Assembly (NCBI GenBank): GCA_032622095.1
Contig: CP136069.1
Span: 105,180,278 to 105,244,277, forward strand
Direction: 5' to 3'
Length of the DNA stretch: 64,000 bases
Source of the DNA: Siphonodentalium dalli
Lineage: Eukaryota > Mollusca > Scaphopoda > Gadilida > Siphonodentaliidae
The position numbers and the translations under genes are program-made. Under the pieces are notes generated by a model, which was not told the DNA's origin, made no database searches, and was given only the letters and a program-made list of their open reading frames with translations. Shown here in pieces: positions 1 through 12,000 of this stretch (within the stretch, counting starts at the first letter, position 1; every line of letters starts with the position of its first letter).

Positions 1-960
1 ATTGGACTTGCACTGAAAGGGTTAAATTCAGGAATTGTTAAATTAAAACTTTTAATTTAAAAATTCTGGTGAGTCGCCATATGGAGAAATTATCTCAGAA
101 GATGATGTTTATAGGTTTATATGGTGCGTATATATGGTGATTCCACATGTGGAGTTGTGGACTAGGCAGGCCAGTGTTGATATGACAATGAGGATTCAGT
201 CTTAAAGACACCAGTCAGAGAATTTAAACTGAAGCTATACTTAGCAGTGATGTCTTGCCAAGTTTTTGGGGTTAGCTCTGCTAGTTTTATTGACTTTCAT
301 TGAGGTTTGGATATCCCACCTCCATGTTGGAATTCTGTTGGAATCAGTATTTTTCCTAACGTCATAATGAATAGTGGAGGTCATGAAGCAAAAATGCTAA
401 ATTTGAGTTATCAAATTTTAGTTTTACGATTGTCCGGAACTATTCATTATGATGGCCCACCCACCTCCCATCTTTAATGTCAATAAAACTTTGCTGTGGT
501 GGTTGTCGATAACTGCCAGAAGGAAAGTGAGCTAGGTGATGTGGGACGGCCTGTGTTCACTCAGCGTGACTTGGGTGAGATTTAAAACGAATGGTTGGTC
601 ACGCTTCGCGTAACAAGGCGAGTTGATTAATAGCTAGAGGGGATATTCCCAACGTCATAAAGAATAGTTCCGGTCATTCGTAAAACTATATTTTGATTAC
701 TCAAATTTAGCATTTTGTGATGGATTTTGGTCAAGTTTTTTTGAATATCGATCAACTGATTTTTACTTCATAATTTCTTTAATAATATTTCGGTCAAAAT
801 TATCCTCTTCTAGCATAAATAAACTTGCCTGTGGTGGAGCGTAGCATAACCAACCAATCAGATTAAAGCAATTTAATCCCCCCACAGATTGTGAGTGGAC
901 CACTACACTATCATCCTTTTCTTTTTCTGGCAATATAAGAAGTACGCCTGGTATTTTCGC
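1..960 (+). repeat. Dispersed repeat R, copy 1
   Basis: This stretch has a diverged counterpart at about 11200-12000. Shared landmarks, in order, are the phrase ATTCTGGTGAGT (57-70 and 11320-11333), CCCACCTCC followed by a TTGGAAT word (about 315-345 and 11540-11570), and a block about the Southern phrase GATTGTGAGTGGACCAC. That last block lies here at 805-920 and is inverted at 11755-11870. The mixed orientation means the two loci are mosaics and not simple duplicates. No protein-coding potential is recognisable. The family is not one I can name. Confidence 0.5.
361..725. repeat. Foldback segment inside repeat R copy 1
   Basis: Two inverted arms can be read: about 361-450 and about 645-725. 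The right arm, from TAGTTCCGGTCATTCGTAAA to GCATTTTG, is the reverse complement of the left arm with scattered mismatches. Between them lie about 190 bp of non-repeated sequence. A similar inverted pair occurs at 11600-11640 and 11905-11945. The structure suggests a non-autonomous foldback or MITE-like DNA element; no transposase or clear target duplication is visible. Confidence 0.5.
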
Positions 961-1267
961 TGTGAATAGAATAGAATATTTATTGCAATACACCAGCTAT
1001 ATAGGCAGTTGCAAGTTACAAAATGAATTAAAACTTAAAACATGTAAATACAAACGAAAATAAATTGTGTTCAATATAACTGTTTGATGCAATGCATCAT
1101 CATTCAACTACCACCAATAAATTCTCATGTTTATCACTATAATATACTAAACTTTCAAAGACCCCCTTCTGAGAAAGAACAACCGGATCATGTTGCATAC
1201 GGTATATATAATCTTTACTTCATCATTTCTCATAATCGTTTGAAATTGTTCACTATCGCTCATTTTT
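960..1267. other. Unassigned AT-rich spacer
   Basis: Nothing recognisable was seen here. It is AT-rich with no convincing open frame, hairpin or repeat partner in the window. It ends at the T-run that precedes the family A element. Confidence 0.4.
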
Positions 1268-3597
1268 AGCTCAACTTACTTTGTAAGTTTGAGCTATTGC
1301 CATGGGTTGGCGTCCGTCGTCCGTGTGTCTGTGTGTCCATCAACAATTTCCTTTGGCGCGGGCTACAGGTCGTACCTTTGTTCTGATCTTTATGAAATTT
1401 GTCATGAATGTTGACATTGACATGTAGATGGGAACGAGTCATTTTGGGGTCATTCAGTCAAAAAACATTGCCCCAGGTGGCCATCTTGGATTTCAAAATT
1501 AAATCCATTGGCGCGGGCTACAGGTCGTACTGTTCGTCTGATCATCATGAAATTTGTCATGGATGTTAATATTGACATGTAGATGGGAATGAGTGATTTT
1601 GGGGACGTTCGGCCAAAAAAACATGTCCGCCAGTAGCCATCTTGGATCTTACTCTTTGCATGACTAAATCGTTTGGCGCGTACTACAGGTCGTAGCTTTG
1701 ATCGGATCTTCATGAAATTTGTCATGCATGACTAGATCCTTTAGCACGGGCTACAGGTCGTACCTTTGGTCAGATCATCATAAAATTTGTCATGGATGTT
1801 AATATTGACATGTAGATGGGAACGAGTAATTTTGGGTTCATTCGGCCCAAAAACATGGCCGCCAGCAGCCATCTTGGATTTTACTCTTTGTATGACTAAA
1901 TCCTTTAGCACGGGCTACAGGTCATACCTTTAGTCTGATCATCATAAAATTTGACATGGATGTTAACAATGACATGTAGATTGGAACCAGTCATTTTGGG
2001 GTCATTCGGCCAAAAAACTTGGCCGCCAGCAGCCGTCTTGGATTTTACTCTTTGTATGACTAAATCCTTTAGAACAGGCTACAGGTCGTACCTTTAGTCT
2101 GATCATCATAAAATTTGTCATGGATGTTACCAATGACATGTAGATGGGAACGAGTTATTTTTGGGTCATTCGGGCAAAAAACATGGCCGCCAGCAGCCAT
2201 CTGGGATTTTACTCTTTGTATGACTAAATCCTTTAGCATGGGCTACAGGTCGTACCTTTAGTCTGATCATCATGAAATTTGTCATGGCTGTTGAAATTGG
2301 AATGTAGATGGGAACGAGTCATTTTGGGGTCATTCGGACAAAAAACATGGCCGCCAGTGGCCATCTTTGATTTCAAAATTCAATCCATTAGCACGGGCCA
2401 CAGGTCGTACTGTTTATCTGATCATCATGAAATTTGTCGTGGATGTTAATATTGACATGTAGATGGGAACGAGTCATTTTGTGGTCATTCGGCCCAAAAA
2501 CATGACCGCCAGCAGCCATCTTGAATTTTACTCTTTGTATGACTAAACCCATTGTTTCCCAGTTTAGAGAGCAATAAGTGATAAACAGAAGAGATAGAAA
2601 ATAGTATTTTTCACATTGGGTGGCCATTTTGGGTACTGATTATTAAGTTTTTCCATAGAGCTAGCATAATGGCATCATAAAGAGGTATACATTCGTATTT
2701 ATTCAGTCAATTTCATTCATCAACCACTACTTATAATTGAATGACACTGTGAGCAATATCCGCCATTTTCCATATTTTGACCGCCATTTTGGCAGCCATT
2801 TTGAGACAAAGCGCCAATTTGGGTTTTATTAAATTGGAGTATTCATAGATAATGTTATGCTCAACTTACATTGCACATTTCTTGTTGATTTACACATGTA
2901 TGACTGGAATCCCAATGGCGATTTTTGTGAAATATTATACCGGGTTCTGTAAAATCGAATTTTTGAGGGTCTGGATGAGTCTGGGACCCCATTTATGGTA
3001 GCTTTCATTGCTCCAATGCTGAATTAACATGAATAAGACTAATCACAGTCGTCAGTCTCAACCATTATCAAAGAACAGGAACTGATATTTAAGATATTAG
3101 GAAAAAACTTCAAATTTTCGATTGTAGGCCGCCATTTGGGACGAGGGGTTCCATTTTTGCCATAAACAGGTTGCATAATATTTTATCTTCGCAAAAATGT
3201 ATACATTTTTATACATATGACAACATTTGTTCTCACTATAATCGATTTAATCTCAGTCAGAGTCTCTTTTGACTAACGGCAGCCATGTTGGACGCCATCT
3301 TGGATCCTGGATTTTGCCCAAAGCGGATTTTGGATATGTTATACACGAGATTCTCCCGCGTCGAATGACACCAAAACCGCTTTAACAATTTCTTCTGGGT
3401 CTAACCCTCCGACGACCACACTAAAATGGGAACGAGTCTTTTTGGGGTCATTTGGCAAAAAAACATGGCTGCCAGTGGCCATCTTGGAATTTTACTCTTT
3501 GCATAAACTGGGCCTTTCAACTTTCCACATTCCTGATCACTCCATTGACTGGAACACATGAAATTATTCCCTTTCCAAGTTGAGCTACAGTGTCATT
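1268..3597 (+). mobile_element. Family A tandem-core element, copy A1
   Basis: The 5' end is an imperfect hairpin, AGCTCAACTTAC then TTT then GTAAGTTTGAGCT, directly after a T-run, followed by the word GAGCTATTG and a short GTCCGTC/GTGTGTC-rich stretch. About seven core monomers follow, each containing GATGGGAACGAGTCATTTTG and CATGGCCGCCAGCAGCCATC. Monomers are 155 or 164 bp apart, with one truncated extra copy near 1660-1730. The array is broken at about 2560-3420 by repeat D and resumes at 3425. The 3' end keeps AAGTTGAGCT, the inverse of the 5' arm, but stops inside the terminal hairpin AGTGTCA/TGACACT. No protein is encoded, so it is a non-autonomous element. Confidence 0.75.
2745..3420 (+). 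repeat. Repeat D, copy 1
   Basis: This block shares a long ordered set of phrases with 16200-16808 (same strand), 55020-55262 (same strand) and 52911-53240 (opposite strand). Landmarks are GCCATTTTGGCAGCCATTTT, GACTGGAATCCCAATGG, a run ending in TTTTTGAGGG, then TGGACGCCATCTTGGAT, GGATTTTGGATATGTTATAC, GAATGACACCAAAA and finally CGACGACCACACTA. The GCCATCTTGGAT phrase resembles family A cores, so D may be an older relative or a captured segment. No coding content is evident. Confidence 0.55.
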
Positions 3598-4799
3598 AAA
3601 AATTCACCATTATTTTCTTGAATATCTCGAAATAGTCTTGCCCTGAGATCAGAGTATGCACTACACTCGATGACAAAATGATATTCAGTTTCAACACGTG
3701 CCTGATCGCACATTGTACACAATATGTGTGTTTTAACATGGCTAAAATGTTTTATTGCTGATTGTATATGGCTTTTTATTTCGTAACAGATTTATTAGTT
3801 CTGTTTTCTCCGAAGATTTTTTTCGACACCATCAAAAGTATTTTCATCAAGTGCTTTCGTCTTGTGTGAAAGCAAACGGTAACATGCTCGATATTTATGT
3901 CGAATGTCTATAGACACCAAGTTGGGCTGTTATAATGTCGAACTCTCCTATTCTGAAACTGAATAATGGCCGAGGGAGATATACACCATATATATAGCAG
4001 CATGCAAGGCCAGCGATTTATATATGATGGTATAAAAATAATCGTCTCAATAGATAACTCAAGAGACATACAGCCAAAATGGTAGTGTCACATACTCCTT
4101 TTCGGACATTGAGTAATTACCGAGGGAGATCTAACCATAGCGGCATGCTAAGCCAGCCAATTATTGTTATCAAAAGCATCTTCGGAGACAAACAACAACA
4201 ATCTTAGACACCCAGTTTAAAGACAATCAGCGAAATGTGAAGGCTGAACACAAATTGTATTCGTATAGACACACACCAGTGTGTCATGCAGGTAGGTATT
4301 CATGCACGAGAACAGAGATTGTGAAGACGACACTGCGAAGACATAATTCAGGTCACACTGTCCAATGGGACTGACCGAGATTTTATGGACTCGTATCATA
4401 AACCAATCATACGCCAGAGGAGCGTGATATATTTGGTCTATTGTAAAAACTTGATCTCTATTAAAATGATATTGTTGAGTTTTCCTTTAAAAGTCTTGAA
4501 CTGGTCTGTTACTGAATGTATACCATGCAGTAACATAATTCGGTGATTCAGTGAGGTGACGTTATAAAGTCACAATGAGGAAAATGATAATCATAGTCTC
4601 ATTGTGTATGCATGTGCTAGACACATTAGTCATTGGCACATTGGCATGTATAGTGTACAGTTGCACAAAGGGCCTATAGTGTGCATCTGGATGCACGTAT
4701 ACGTAATCTTTATAGATATCATTCCTTTCAAGTAATGTTTTCCGGTTTATGTTACGTTATCAGCACATGAACATGTGGTTTTCATAATAAACAAGCATC
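3598..4799. other. Unassigned sequence with a two-copy tandem repeat
   Basis: Most of this stretch holds nothing I recognise. At about 3905-4205 there are two diverged tandem copies of roughly 150 bp, marked by CCGAGGGAGAT at about 3970 and 4119, each followed by AGCNGCATGC and AAGCATC or AAAAATAATCG words. Near 4800 a short palindrome, AAGTCGC then AG then GCGACTT, begins the next region. Confidence 0.4.
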
Positions 4800-5179
4800 G
4801 AAAGTCGCAGGCGACTTCCAACCAAAATGATTGTGTAAAAGTCGCGCAAAAAGAGGGTCTCATGCTGGACAACACAAACTTTTAACTCTTTTGCGACAAG
4901 TATGGAAGAGAGTGTTCCGATTGGTGTGTCTCAATATCGGGAGGCAGAACATCAGAAACCAACTACACTGTTGTATGAAAAATACTATAGTCCGTTTCAT
5001 ATATTAGCACGCTGTCCGACAAACGTGTAGTAGAATGCTTCGTTGCGACTGCATTGTTGGGTCTGAGGCTAATTTCAAAATGAAGTTTTCAAAACCCTTG
5101 CTTCTGGTACCAGTTGCATATACAGGTATATGAGAAAGAGGGTTACCTCATTTTGATTACATTCACTTTATATTAAATA
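4800..5179. other. Unassigned spacer
   Basis: Apart from the short palindrome AAGTCGC/GCGACTT at its left edge, nothing recognisable was found. The right edge is the A at 5179 that flanks the Helitron-like insertion. Confidence 0.35.
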
Positions 5180-6353
5180 CTAGCAGGTTAGCCCGCCACC
5201 GGCGGCTTGTCCGAAACATGACATTTTTTTAATATTTGTTTTTAATTTTTAGCTCCACGCGTTTCAATAAGAAAAATTTGTACCCGGTAGCTCCACCCGT
5301 TTCCGAGATCTGGTCTGCGCATGCGCGAAGCTGGCGTCGCACGGACTCGGCGACCCGATAAAATTTGTACCCGGCGCAAGATACATTCACATAGCAAATT
5401 TCAGGTCGATAGCTCCACCCGTTTCCGAGATCTCGTCTGCGCATGCGCTGCACGGGCGTCGCATGGACTCGGCGACCCGATAAAATTTGTACCCGGTGCA
5501 AGATACATTCACATAGCAAATTTCAGGTCGATAGCTCCACCCGTTTCCGAGATCTGCCTTTCTGCATAATATTTCGAGCGATAACATTGCATTGAAATGT
5601 CAGACTCCCATCGTGAACCTCAACACGAAGTAAACACGTGTTTCGAGCGATAACATTGCATTGAAATGACTCCCATCGTGAACCTCAAGACGACGTAAAA
5701 CACGTGTTGCGTTCTAGGAAATGCACTCAATGCAGATGCTAATAACGTTGACTTCGTATATATATATATAATGACGTTATTAACCCCGGCCGTGCCGTTT
5801 GAGCTGATTTTTATGACTGGGAGTGGAGTACGGGTGCTCGGAGCTTCTGGAAAACGCGTGGACGACATCGTACGTGGTATTTTACCTTTAGATAGGAAGT
5901 TTGAGCTCAATCTGTCCAGCCGTTCCCGTCCTAATGTACTATTTCGAGCGATAACAATTGTCAGACTCCCATCGTGAACCTCAACACGAAGTAAACACGT
6001 GTTTCGAGCGATAACATTGCATTGAAGTCAGACTCCCATCGTGGACCCCCAAGACGACGTAAACACGTGTTTGTTCCGGTATAACTTTGGAGACTCTGAC
6101 TTCATATATATATATAATGACGTTATTAACCCCGGCCGTGCCGTTTGAGCTGATTTCGATGACTGGGAGTGGATAAAGGGTGCTCAGAGCTTCTCGAAAA
6201 CACATCTACGGCGGTGTCGGTGGGATTTTACACTTACATACGAAATTTGAGCTCGATCGGATCAGTCGTTTTGGATTCTATGAAGTACACACACACATAT
6301 ATACACACATATATACACACATATATACGAAGTCTCAAAATATATAGTATAGA
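5180..6353 (-). mobile_element. Helitron-like element, non-autonomous, minus strand
   Basis: Read on the minus strand, the element starts with TCTATACTATATATTTTG at 6353 and is preceded by an A. It ends with a GC-rich hairpin (CCGCC, GGT, GGCGG at about 5194-5206), a short spacer, and CTAG at 5180-5183, followed by T. TC at the 5' end, a hairpin just before CTRR, and insertion between A and T are the defining marks of canonical Helitrons. Internally there are tandem segments: two copies of a 128-bp unit with CCACCCGTTTCCGAGATCT, three copies of a CGAGCGATAACATTGCATTG unit, two copies of an AACCCCGGCCGTGCCGTTTG unit, and an ACACATATAT microsatellite near the 5' end. There is no Rep/helicase, so it depends on a partner. 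Confidence 0.75.
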
Positions 6354-8312
6354 TAAAGGCAATTTTGAATTTATGTTAAAAATTCATTTAGAAATTTGAA
6401 ATCTTCTGCAAAAAACTTAATTCCAGAAAATAGTTGTGATTTTTTTGGTTTTACAGCAGAGTTGGCCTGGTCTAAAATGGAATGCGACCGGAGCATTTTC
6501 GTAATGAAAGAAAATGAAATGAGTTAGTTAGAAGGAAATCGAGACCAGTAAATCATATTTCTGTACTTCACACATGGTTGTCGGAGAATGTGGGCGATGT
6601 AAGTGTTCTTTTTGAATGAATTCTTTCGCTCAAGGTTTCGTTTATAGAATACAAACTTTCATTATTTGTGGTCAAATCGTATACTTGCATTATTCCTTCA
6701 TGAAGACGGGATGTATTATAACCTAAACACCTACATGTAACTCTGAAAATCGTGTAGGGTGAGGTATTTTTGCATCTTTCTTTCCTGTAACGCCTACATG
6801 TGATTTAAATTGTTTGTCGGTCCATGACTAAGAATCATACCAAAAAATTCTTGAAGGAATGCTCTCAATATGGAATGTTTGTCATACAAAATCACATGCG
6901 CATATTTGGGACAGGATAGGGTCACATGCATATTAAGGGTGTTGATCGAAAACTGCATTCGCACAATATTGCAGAGGGAACCATCTACTTATTTCTCTGT
7001 CAAACACCAAGTCGCTATATAATTACAAAGGTAAGTTGGTTTCACTGGACAGGACTAAGATTTAACAGGCCTTAACATACATAAATCTTAAATTGTGTGA
7101 GAATCAAAATATAACTTTTCTTTACAGCAAATCAGCTGAATTTATGCTAATCACACTAAGATTGGTGATTCTGATTCTCTTCAGACGTTAAGCCTGAAGA
7201 TCATATGAGATCAAGTACATGTAGGCCAAGGTGGTTGAAAGGTTTCTCAGTAATATATTATTTTGGGGACATGAATGCTGTATTTCAACAAATACAGACA
7301 TTAATTTTCAAACATGTCAGACAAGACTAACCATAGTCTATCACATACACTGATTTTTATATTCGGGTCAAAGCTGGTCAAAGAGGTCTATCACTCAAGA
7401 ATTGTGACAACTGAACTTCCAAAATCAAAGAGGACCACACGTACATGTTCACCTGAGGGTTAAACTATTCAAAGTTCTTATTCAGTTGTCATTTCATAAA
7501 TACATCAGAATCATAATCATGATACTGACAAAAGAAATAGCACATCCTGGGTTTAAAATTTAAAGAAATTAATCCAGGGATATTTCAGGCGGCAAAGGCA
7601 TAATCATACCTTTCAAGATTATGCTTGTGGATACACAGAAAAAGGGGCGCTCTGAATGGATTGCGTTATTTTCGCCGCCCTTGATAAACCAAGACAGTCA
7701 ACATTATGCTTGTTGTCTTCAAATATTTGTGGCTCTATCTCTTTGAAACTAATTATAGTTTTCCAAATAGACAAAATGATAGTATTAGATAATATATACT
7801 GCTATCCAGAGTTATAAAGTTTTTGGGACATGACCAGTTTCAAAAAACAAGATAAAATGAATTGAGATATTTTAACCAAAACGTCAATACTTTTATAAAA
7901 ATCACAATACATACAGGGAAAAGAATAGAATCCATGTGTGTATGTATACCATTGGTATATCAGTGGATTTGTTATAACTATGGCAGATTGTACTTACATG
8001 TACATTACTTCATACAGTGTACGTATTTGTTTACTGGTTGTACTCTAGTTATGTTTATAAATCCTTATGCTGTCAGCATCGTATCAACTTTTCGAATACG
8101 AGTGGTTATTTCGAAACCCAGACTGGTTCATTGTCGATGAGTTTTTCGATGACGATGTTTATTCGTCTGTTGGACATGTACAAACACTTTGCATTTCTTC
8201 TTATGCTTATCAATACGACAGTATACATAATATCAGTTGATTCAATTTTCCAGAAGATGTTCACTGGTTTGAAGGTTCAAATGTGGGGGGGCGCCAATGT
8301 TAGGAGTTTTTT
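6354..8312. other. Unassigned AT-rich DNA
   Basis: No gene, tandem repeat or palindrome that I can support was seen across nearly 2 kb. Open frames here are short and lack any recognisable motif. It may be unique host sequence, intronic or intergenic. Confidence 0.4.
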
Positions 8313-8795
8313 TATCCCCCGCCAAATTAAAAATTTGCGGGGATATAGTAATGGGTTCCGTCCGTCCGTCTGTCCGTCAGTCTGTCCCGAATTTGTAAGA
8401 GTCATAACTTGAACAAATGTTAACGGATTTCAAAGATTTGTGGTATATGAGTTCACCTTACCATTACCTAGAATGCGTTCGCAAGCCAGGTCCGGCCGGA
8501 TATTTTTACCGGAGTTATTGGACTTTGTTTATTATTTTGGTCAAATTTACCAAATAGCAAATGGACGACGTCACAGGGCTCATTTCCACAAATCTCAACG
8601 GATTTCAAAGATATTTGGTATATGAGTTCACCTGACCATTATCTAGAATGAGTTCGCAAGCCAGGTCCGGCCGGATATTTTTACCGGAGTTATTGGACTT
8701 GTGCAAATGGATGACGTCACCTGGCTAATTTCCACAAATGTCAGTCCTAAAATGAGTTCGCAAGCCAGGCTTTTTGACAAAATCCCACCTCTTGT
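8313..8795 (+). mobile_element. Family K short tandem-core element
   Basis: The 5' end, just after a T-run, is the palindrome ATCCCCCGCCAAATT and AAATTTGCGGGGAT, followed by ATAGTAATG and a CCGTCCGTCCGTCTG stretch. Two and a partial core copies follow, about 175 bp apart, marked by TTCGCAAGCCAGGTCCGGCC and TTACCGGAGTTATTGGAC. The 3' end is CCCACCTCTTGT followed by T. The same 3' word closes families B, E, F and G with small changes. No 3' copy of the GCGGGG arm is visible, so the 3' subterminal region may be lost. Non-coding. Confidence 0.7.
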
Positions 8796-9113
8796 TTAGC
8801 ACATACTGAGAACTCAAACATTATTGAGAATGGACTTCCCCCAACTGCACATTTGTTTTCCATGTATTAGACAAGGTCTAGCGAAAAACTACATCTCATT
8901 TAAAATTGATTGTTCATTATGTCTTTTGTGAGTGAACATCTTGACCAATAGAGAGCAGACATTCATTACATTAGAGAGGACTTGATTATTGCGCTCATCG
9001 GATACTTCATATCAAGTCACCAATATGCTATTATTTATCCCATGGTTGTGCACACAAATATGTCAGTGTCTCTCTCTTTTGAGCGATCATGGTCAATTGT
9101 AAAAGGCATTATT
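8796..9113. other. Unassigned spacer between K and A2
   Basis: No recognisable gene or repeat. It ends in GGCATTATT, the flank of the next element. Confidence 0.35.
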
Positions 9114-11080
9114 AGCTCAACTTTACTTTGTAAAGCTTGAGCTATTGCCATGGCTTGGTATCCGTCATCCGTGTGTGTGTGTGCGTGATTCGTCAACAAT
9201 TTCCTTTAGCACGGGCTACAAGTCGTACCTTTGGTCAGATCATTATGAAATTTGTCACGGGCTACAGGTCGTACTGTTCATCTGATCATCATGAAATTTG
9301 TCATGAATGTTAATATTGACATGTAGATGGGAACGAGTCATTTTGGGGGTCGTTCGGACAAAAAACATGGCCGCCAGCAACCATCTTGGATTTGACTCTT
9401 TGCATGACTAAAGGAATCACGGAACTAAATGGTTTCCCATAGGCGACACTGTTAACGTTTCGGCCAAATTCACTGAATTGAAGCCTGCAGGCCATACCAG
9501 TGATGTTTACCCAGCTACATTGACACCAGTTGATCACGAAAATGGTAGAAAAATCATAGGTCATGTGTTTACTTTTTAAAATAAATCCCCAAGTGTACGA
9601 CAGGGCTATCCCACAGCCAAATTTGATCTGGAAAAACCCAGAACTACAGCAGCTAGTTAAATAAATTTCCCGCTCACAAAAATCCATTCCCCCCCATTCA
9701 TTCACCAGTTTAAATTATTTAGATATGATGTACAAATCAAATAAACGCAATGTCATCCTTTAATAACGTGTCGCATGTATCAGGTGAAGGTCATTCTTCA
9801 GTTACCTTCATCTTTAGCATTCCACGGTGTACTCGTTCCCTGACTCTAGAACACATTTAGCTCCCTGATTCCTAAATCCTTTGGCATGGGCTACAGGTCG
9901 TTGCTTTGGTCGGATCTTCATGAAATTTGTCATGGATGTTAATATTGACATGTAGATGGGAACAAGTCATTTTGGGGTCATTTGGCCAGAAAACATGGCT
10001 GCCAGCAGCCATCTTGGATTTTACTCTTTGCATGACTAAATCATTTGGCACGGGCTACAGGTTGTACCTTTGGTCGGATCATTATGAGATTTGTCATGGC
10101 TGTTGACATTGACATGTAGATGGGAACGAGTCATTTTGGGGTCATTCAGCAAAAAAACATGGCTGCCTGTGGCCATCTTTGATTTCAAAATTCAATCCAT
10201 TAGCACAGGCTACAGGTCATACTGTTCGTCTGATCATCATAAAATTTGTCATTTATGTTAATATTGACATTTAAATGGAAACGAGTCATTTTGGGGTTGT
10301 TCGGCCAAAAAACATGGCCGCCAGCACCCATCTTGGATTTTCCTTTTTGCATGACTAAATCCTTTGGCACGGGCTACAGGTCGTACCTTTGGTCGGATCA
10401 TTATGCAATTTGTCATGGCTCTTGACATTGACATGTAGATGGGAACGAGTCATTTTGGGGTTATTCGGCCAAAAAACATGGCCGGCAGCCGCCATCTTGG
10501 ATTTTACTCTTTGCATGACTAAATCCTTTGGCATGAGCTACAGGTCGTACTGTTCGTCTGATCATCATGAAATTTGTCATGGATGTTAATATCGACATGT
10601 AGATGGGAACGATTCATTTTGGGGTCGTTAGGCCAAAAAACATGGCCGCCAGCCGCCATCTTGGATTTTTCTCTTTACATGACTAAATCCTTTAGCACGG
10701 GCTACAGGTCGTACCTTTGGTTGGATCATTATGAGATTCGAACGAGTCATTTTGGGGTCATTCGGCCAAAAAATATGGCCGCCAGCAGCCACCTTGGATT
10801 TTACTCTTTACGTGACTAAATCCTTTGACACAGTCTACAGGTTGTATCTTTTGTCGGATCATCATGAAATTTGTGATGGATGTTAACAATGACATGTAAA
10901 TGGGAACGAGTCTTTTTAGGGTCATTCGGCAAAAAAACATGGCTGCCAGTGGCCATCTTGGATTTTACTCTTTGCATAACTGGGCCTTTCAACTTTCCGC
11001 ATTCCTAATCACTCCATTGACTGTAACACATGAAATTATTCCCTTTCCAAGTTGAGCTACAGTGTCATTGACACTTTCAT
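9114..11080 (+). mobile_element. Family A tandem-core element, copy A2
   Basis: A complete copy. The 5' palindrome is AGCTCAACTTTAC, TTT, GTAAAGCTTGAGCT, followed by TATTGCCATGGC and a GTGTGTGTGTGCG head. About nine core monomers follow, with GGGCTACAGGTCGTACC, AAATTTGTCATGGATGTT and GGGAACGAGTCATTTTGGGG. A 462-bp TIR element is inserted at 9412-9873 in the first full core. The 3' end carries AAGTTGAGCT, the inverse of the 5' arm, then the hairpin AGTGTCA-T-TGACACT and TTCAT. Some core monomers are truncated, for example near 10690-10745. Non-coding. Confidence 0.8.
9412..9873. mobile_element. 462-bp TIR element nested in family A core
   Basis: The left end AGGAATCACGGAACTAAATG and the reverse complement of the right end, AGGAATCAGGGAGCTAAATG, match at 18 of 20 positions. 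The insertion interrupts the family A phrase GACTAAATCC. The flanks read GACTAA on the left and TAAATCC on the right, giving a TAA-like duplication of 2-4 bp depending on where the element border is placed. A three-base TWA target would fit PIF/Harbinger, but no transposase is present, so the superfamily is inferred only. Confidence 0.65.
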
Positions 11081-11199
11081 ATCAGTATATATGTCAAGAG
11101 CATTGTCAGGATGGGTCCAACATAAGAAAGACATACCCTTTGGAGTACTAATACATTGTAGTTCGATTTAAAATGGCTCGACCCGGGTCTTTATGAATT
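11081..11199. other. Short unassigned spacer
   Basis: About 120 bp between family A copy A2 and repeat R copy 2, with nothing recognisable. Confidence 0.3.
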
Positions 11200-12000
11200 C
11201 CTGTTACTTGGCAACCAGCTCTAGTATTAGCAGATTGATCAGTACAATATTTGGTGAAATATTATCAGGAAGCTTGGATGAGTTGGAGAATAACCAACAC
11301 CATCCAAAGTTTTCAATCAAAATTCTGGTGAGTTGCTATCAAGGTTTTGAGGAATGAACCTATTAATATACATGTATATATAGTCTACTGGTGATGATGG
11401 GATATCACTTGAGGGGAAAGTGGCCCTAGTATTGCATGTACATTATGAAGATGCATGTGTACAAAGATGGGGAATACACAGGGAACTCAGGTAAAGTTTA
11501 GTGAGTCTTTAATTGTAGCATTATTGACTCTGTTACTTTCCCCACCTCCTTGTTAGGACTTTGGAATCTGTAATATTTCTGACCGAAATATTATTTATAA
11601 GGAAGTTATGACGTAAAAATGGAAAATTTGAAAACTCAAATTTAAGTTTAACTGATATTAATGATATTTCGGGCCCGCCCATCCTCCCCATTGGGAGTTA
11701 AAAATACTTTCCAGAATGGCAGCTTCTTTATATCGCCAGGCGGAAAGGGATGATAAGTGGAGTGGTCCACTCACAATCTGTGGGGGGGGGGGGGGTAAAT
11801 TTCTTTAATCTGATTGGATGGTTACGCTATGCTCCACCACAGGCGAGTTTATTTATACTAGAATTCTAACCAAAATATTATTAATAGCAGTTAATATTCG
11901 TAAAACTTAAATTTGAGTATTCAAATTTTCCATTTTGTTGATATTTGTAGAAATAAAAACATGAATCCAAACAGCTACCAGTATATATAAAGTTTATTTA
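11200..12000 (+). repeat. Dispersed repeat R, copy 2, with foldback core
   Basis: This is the counterpart of 1-960. It contains an inverted pair: AATGGAAAATTTGAAAACTC at about 11613 and GAGTATTCAAATTTTCCATT at about 11916, with about 280 bp between. The interior holds the block that occurs inverted at 805-920, centred on GTGGTCCACTCACAATCTGT and a poly-G run at 11781-11794. The foldback arms and the dispersed copies suggest a non-autonomous DNA element family. I cannot assign a superfamily. Confidence 0.5.

Noticed and set aside
1268-3597. Reading family A arrays as plain satellite DNA
   Set aside because: Copies have fixed hairpin ends and interrupt other repeats, so they are discrete elements with tandem cores.
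8017-8412. 131-codon plus-strand frame
   Set aside because: It runs from unassigned DNA into the palindrome and CCGT head of the family K element, so it cannot be one gene.
9310-9705. 131-codon minus-strand frame
   Set aside because: It crosses the border between a family A core and the nested TIR element.
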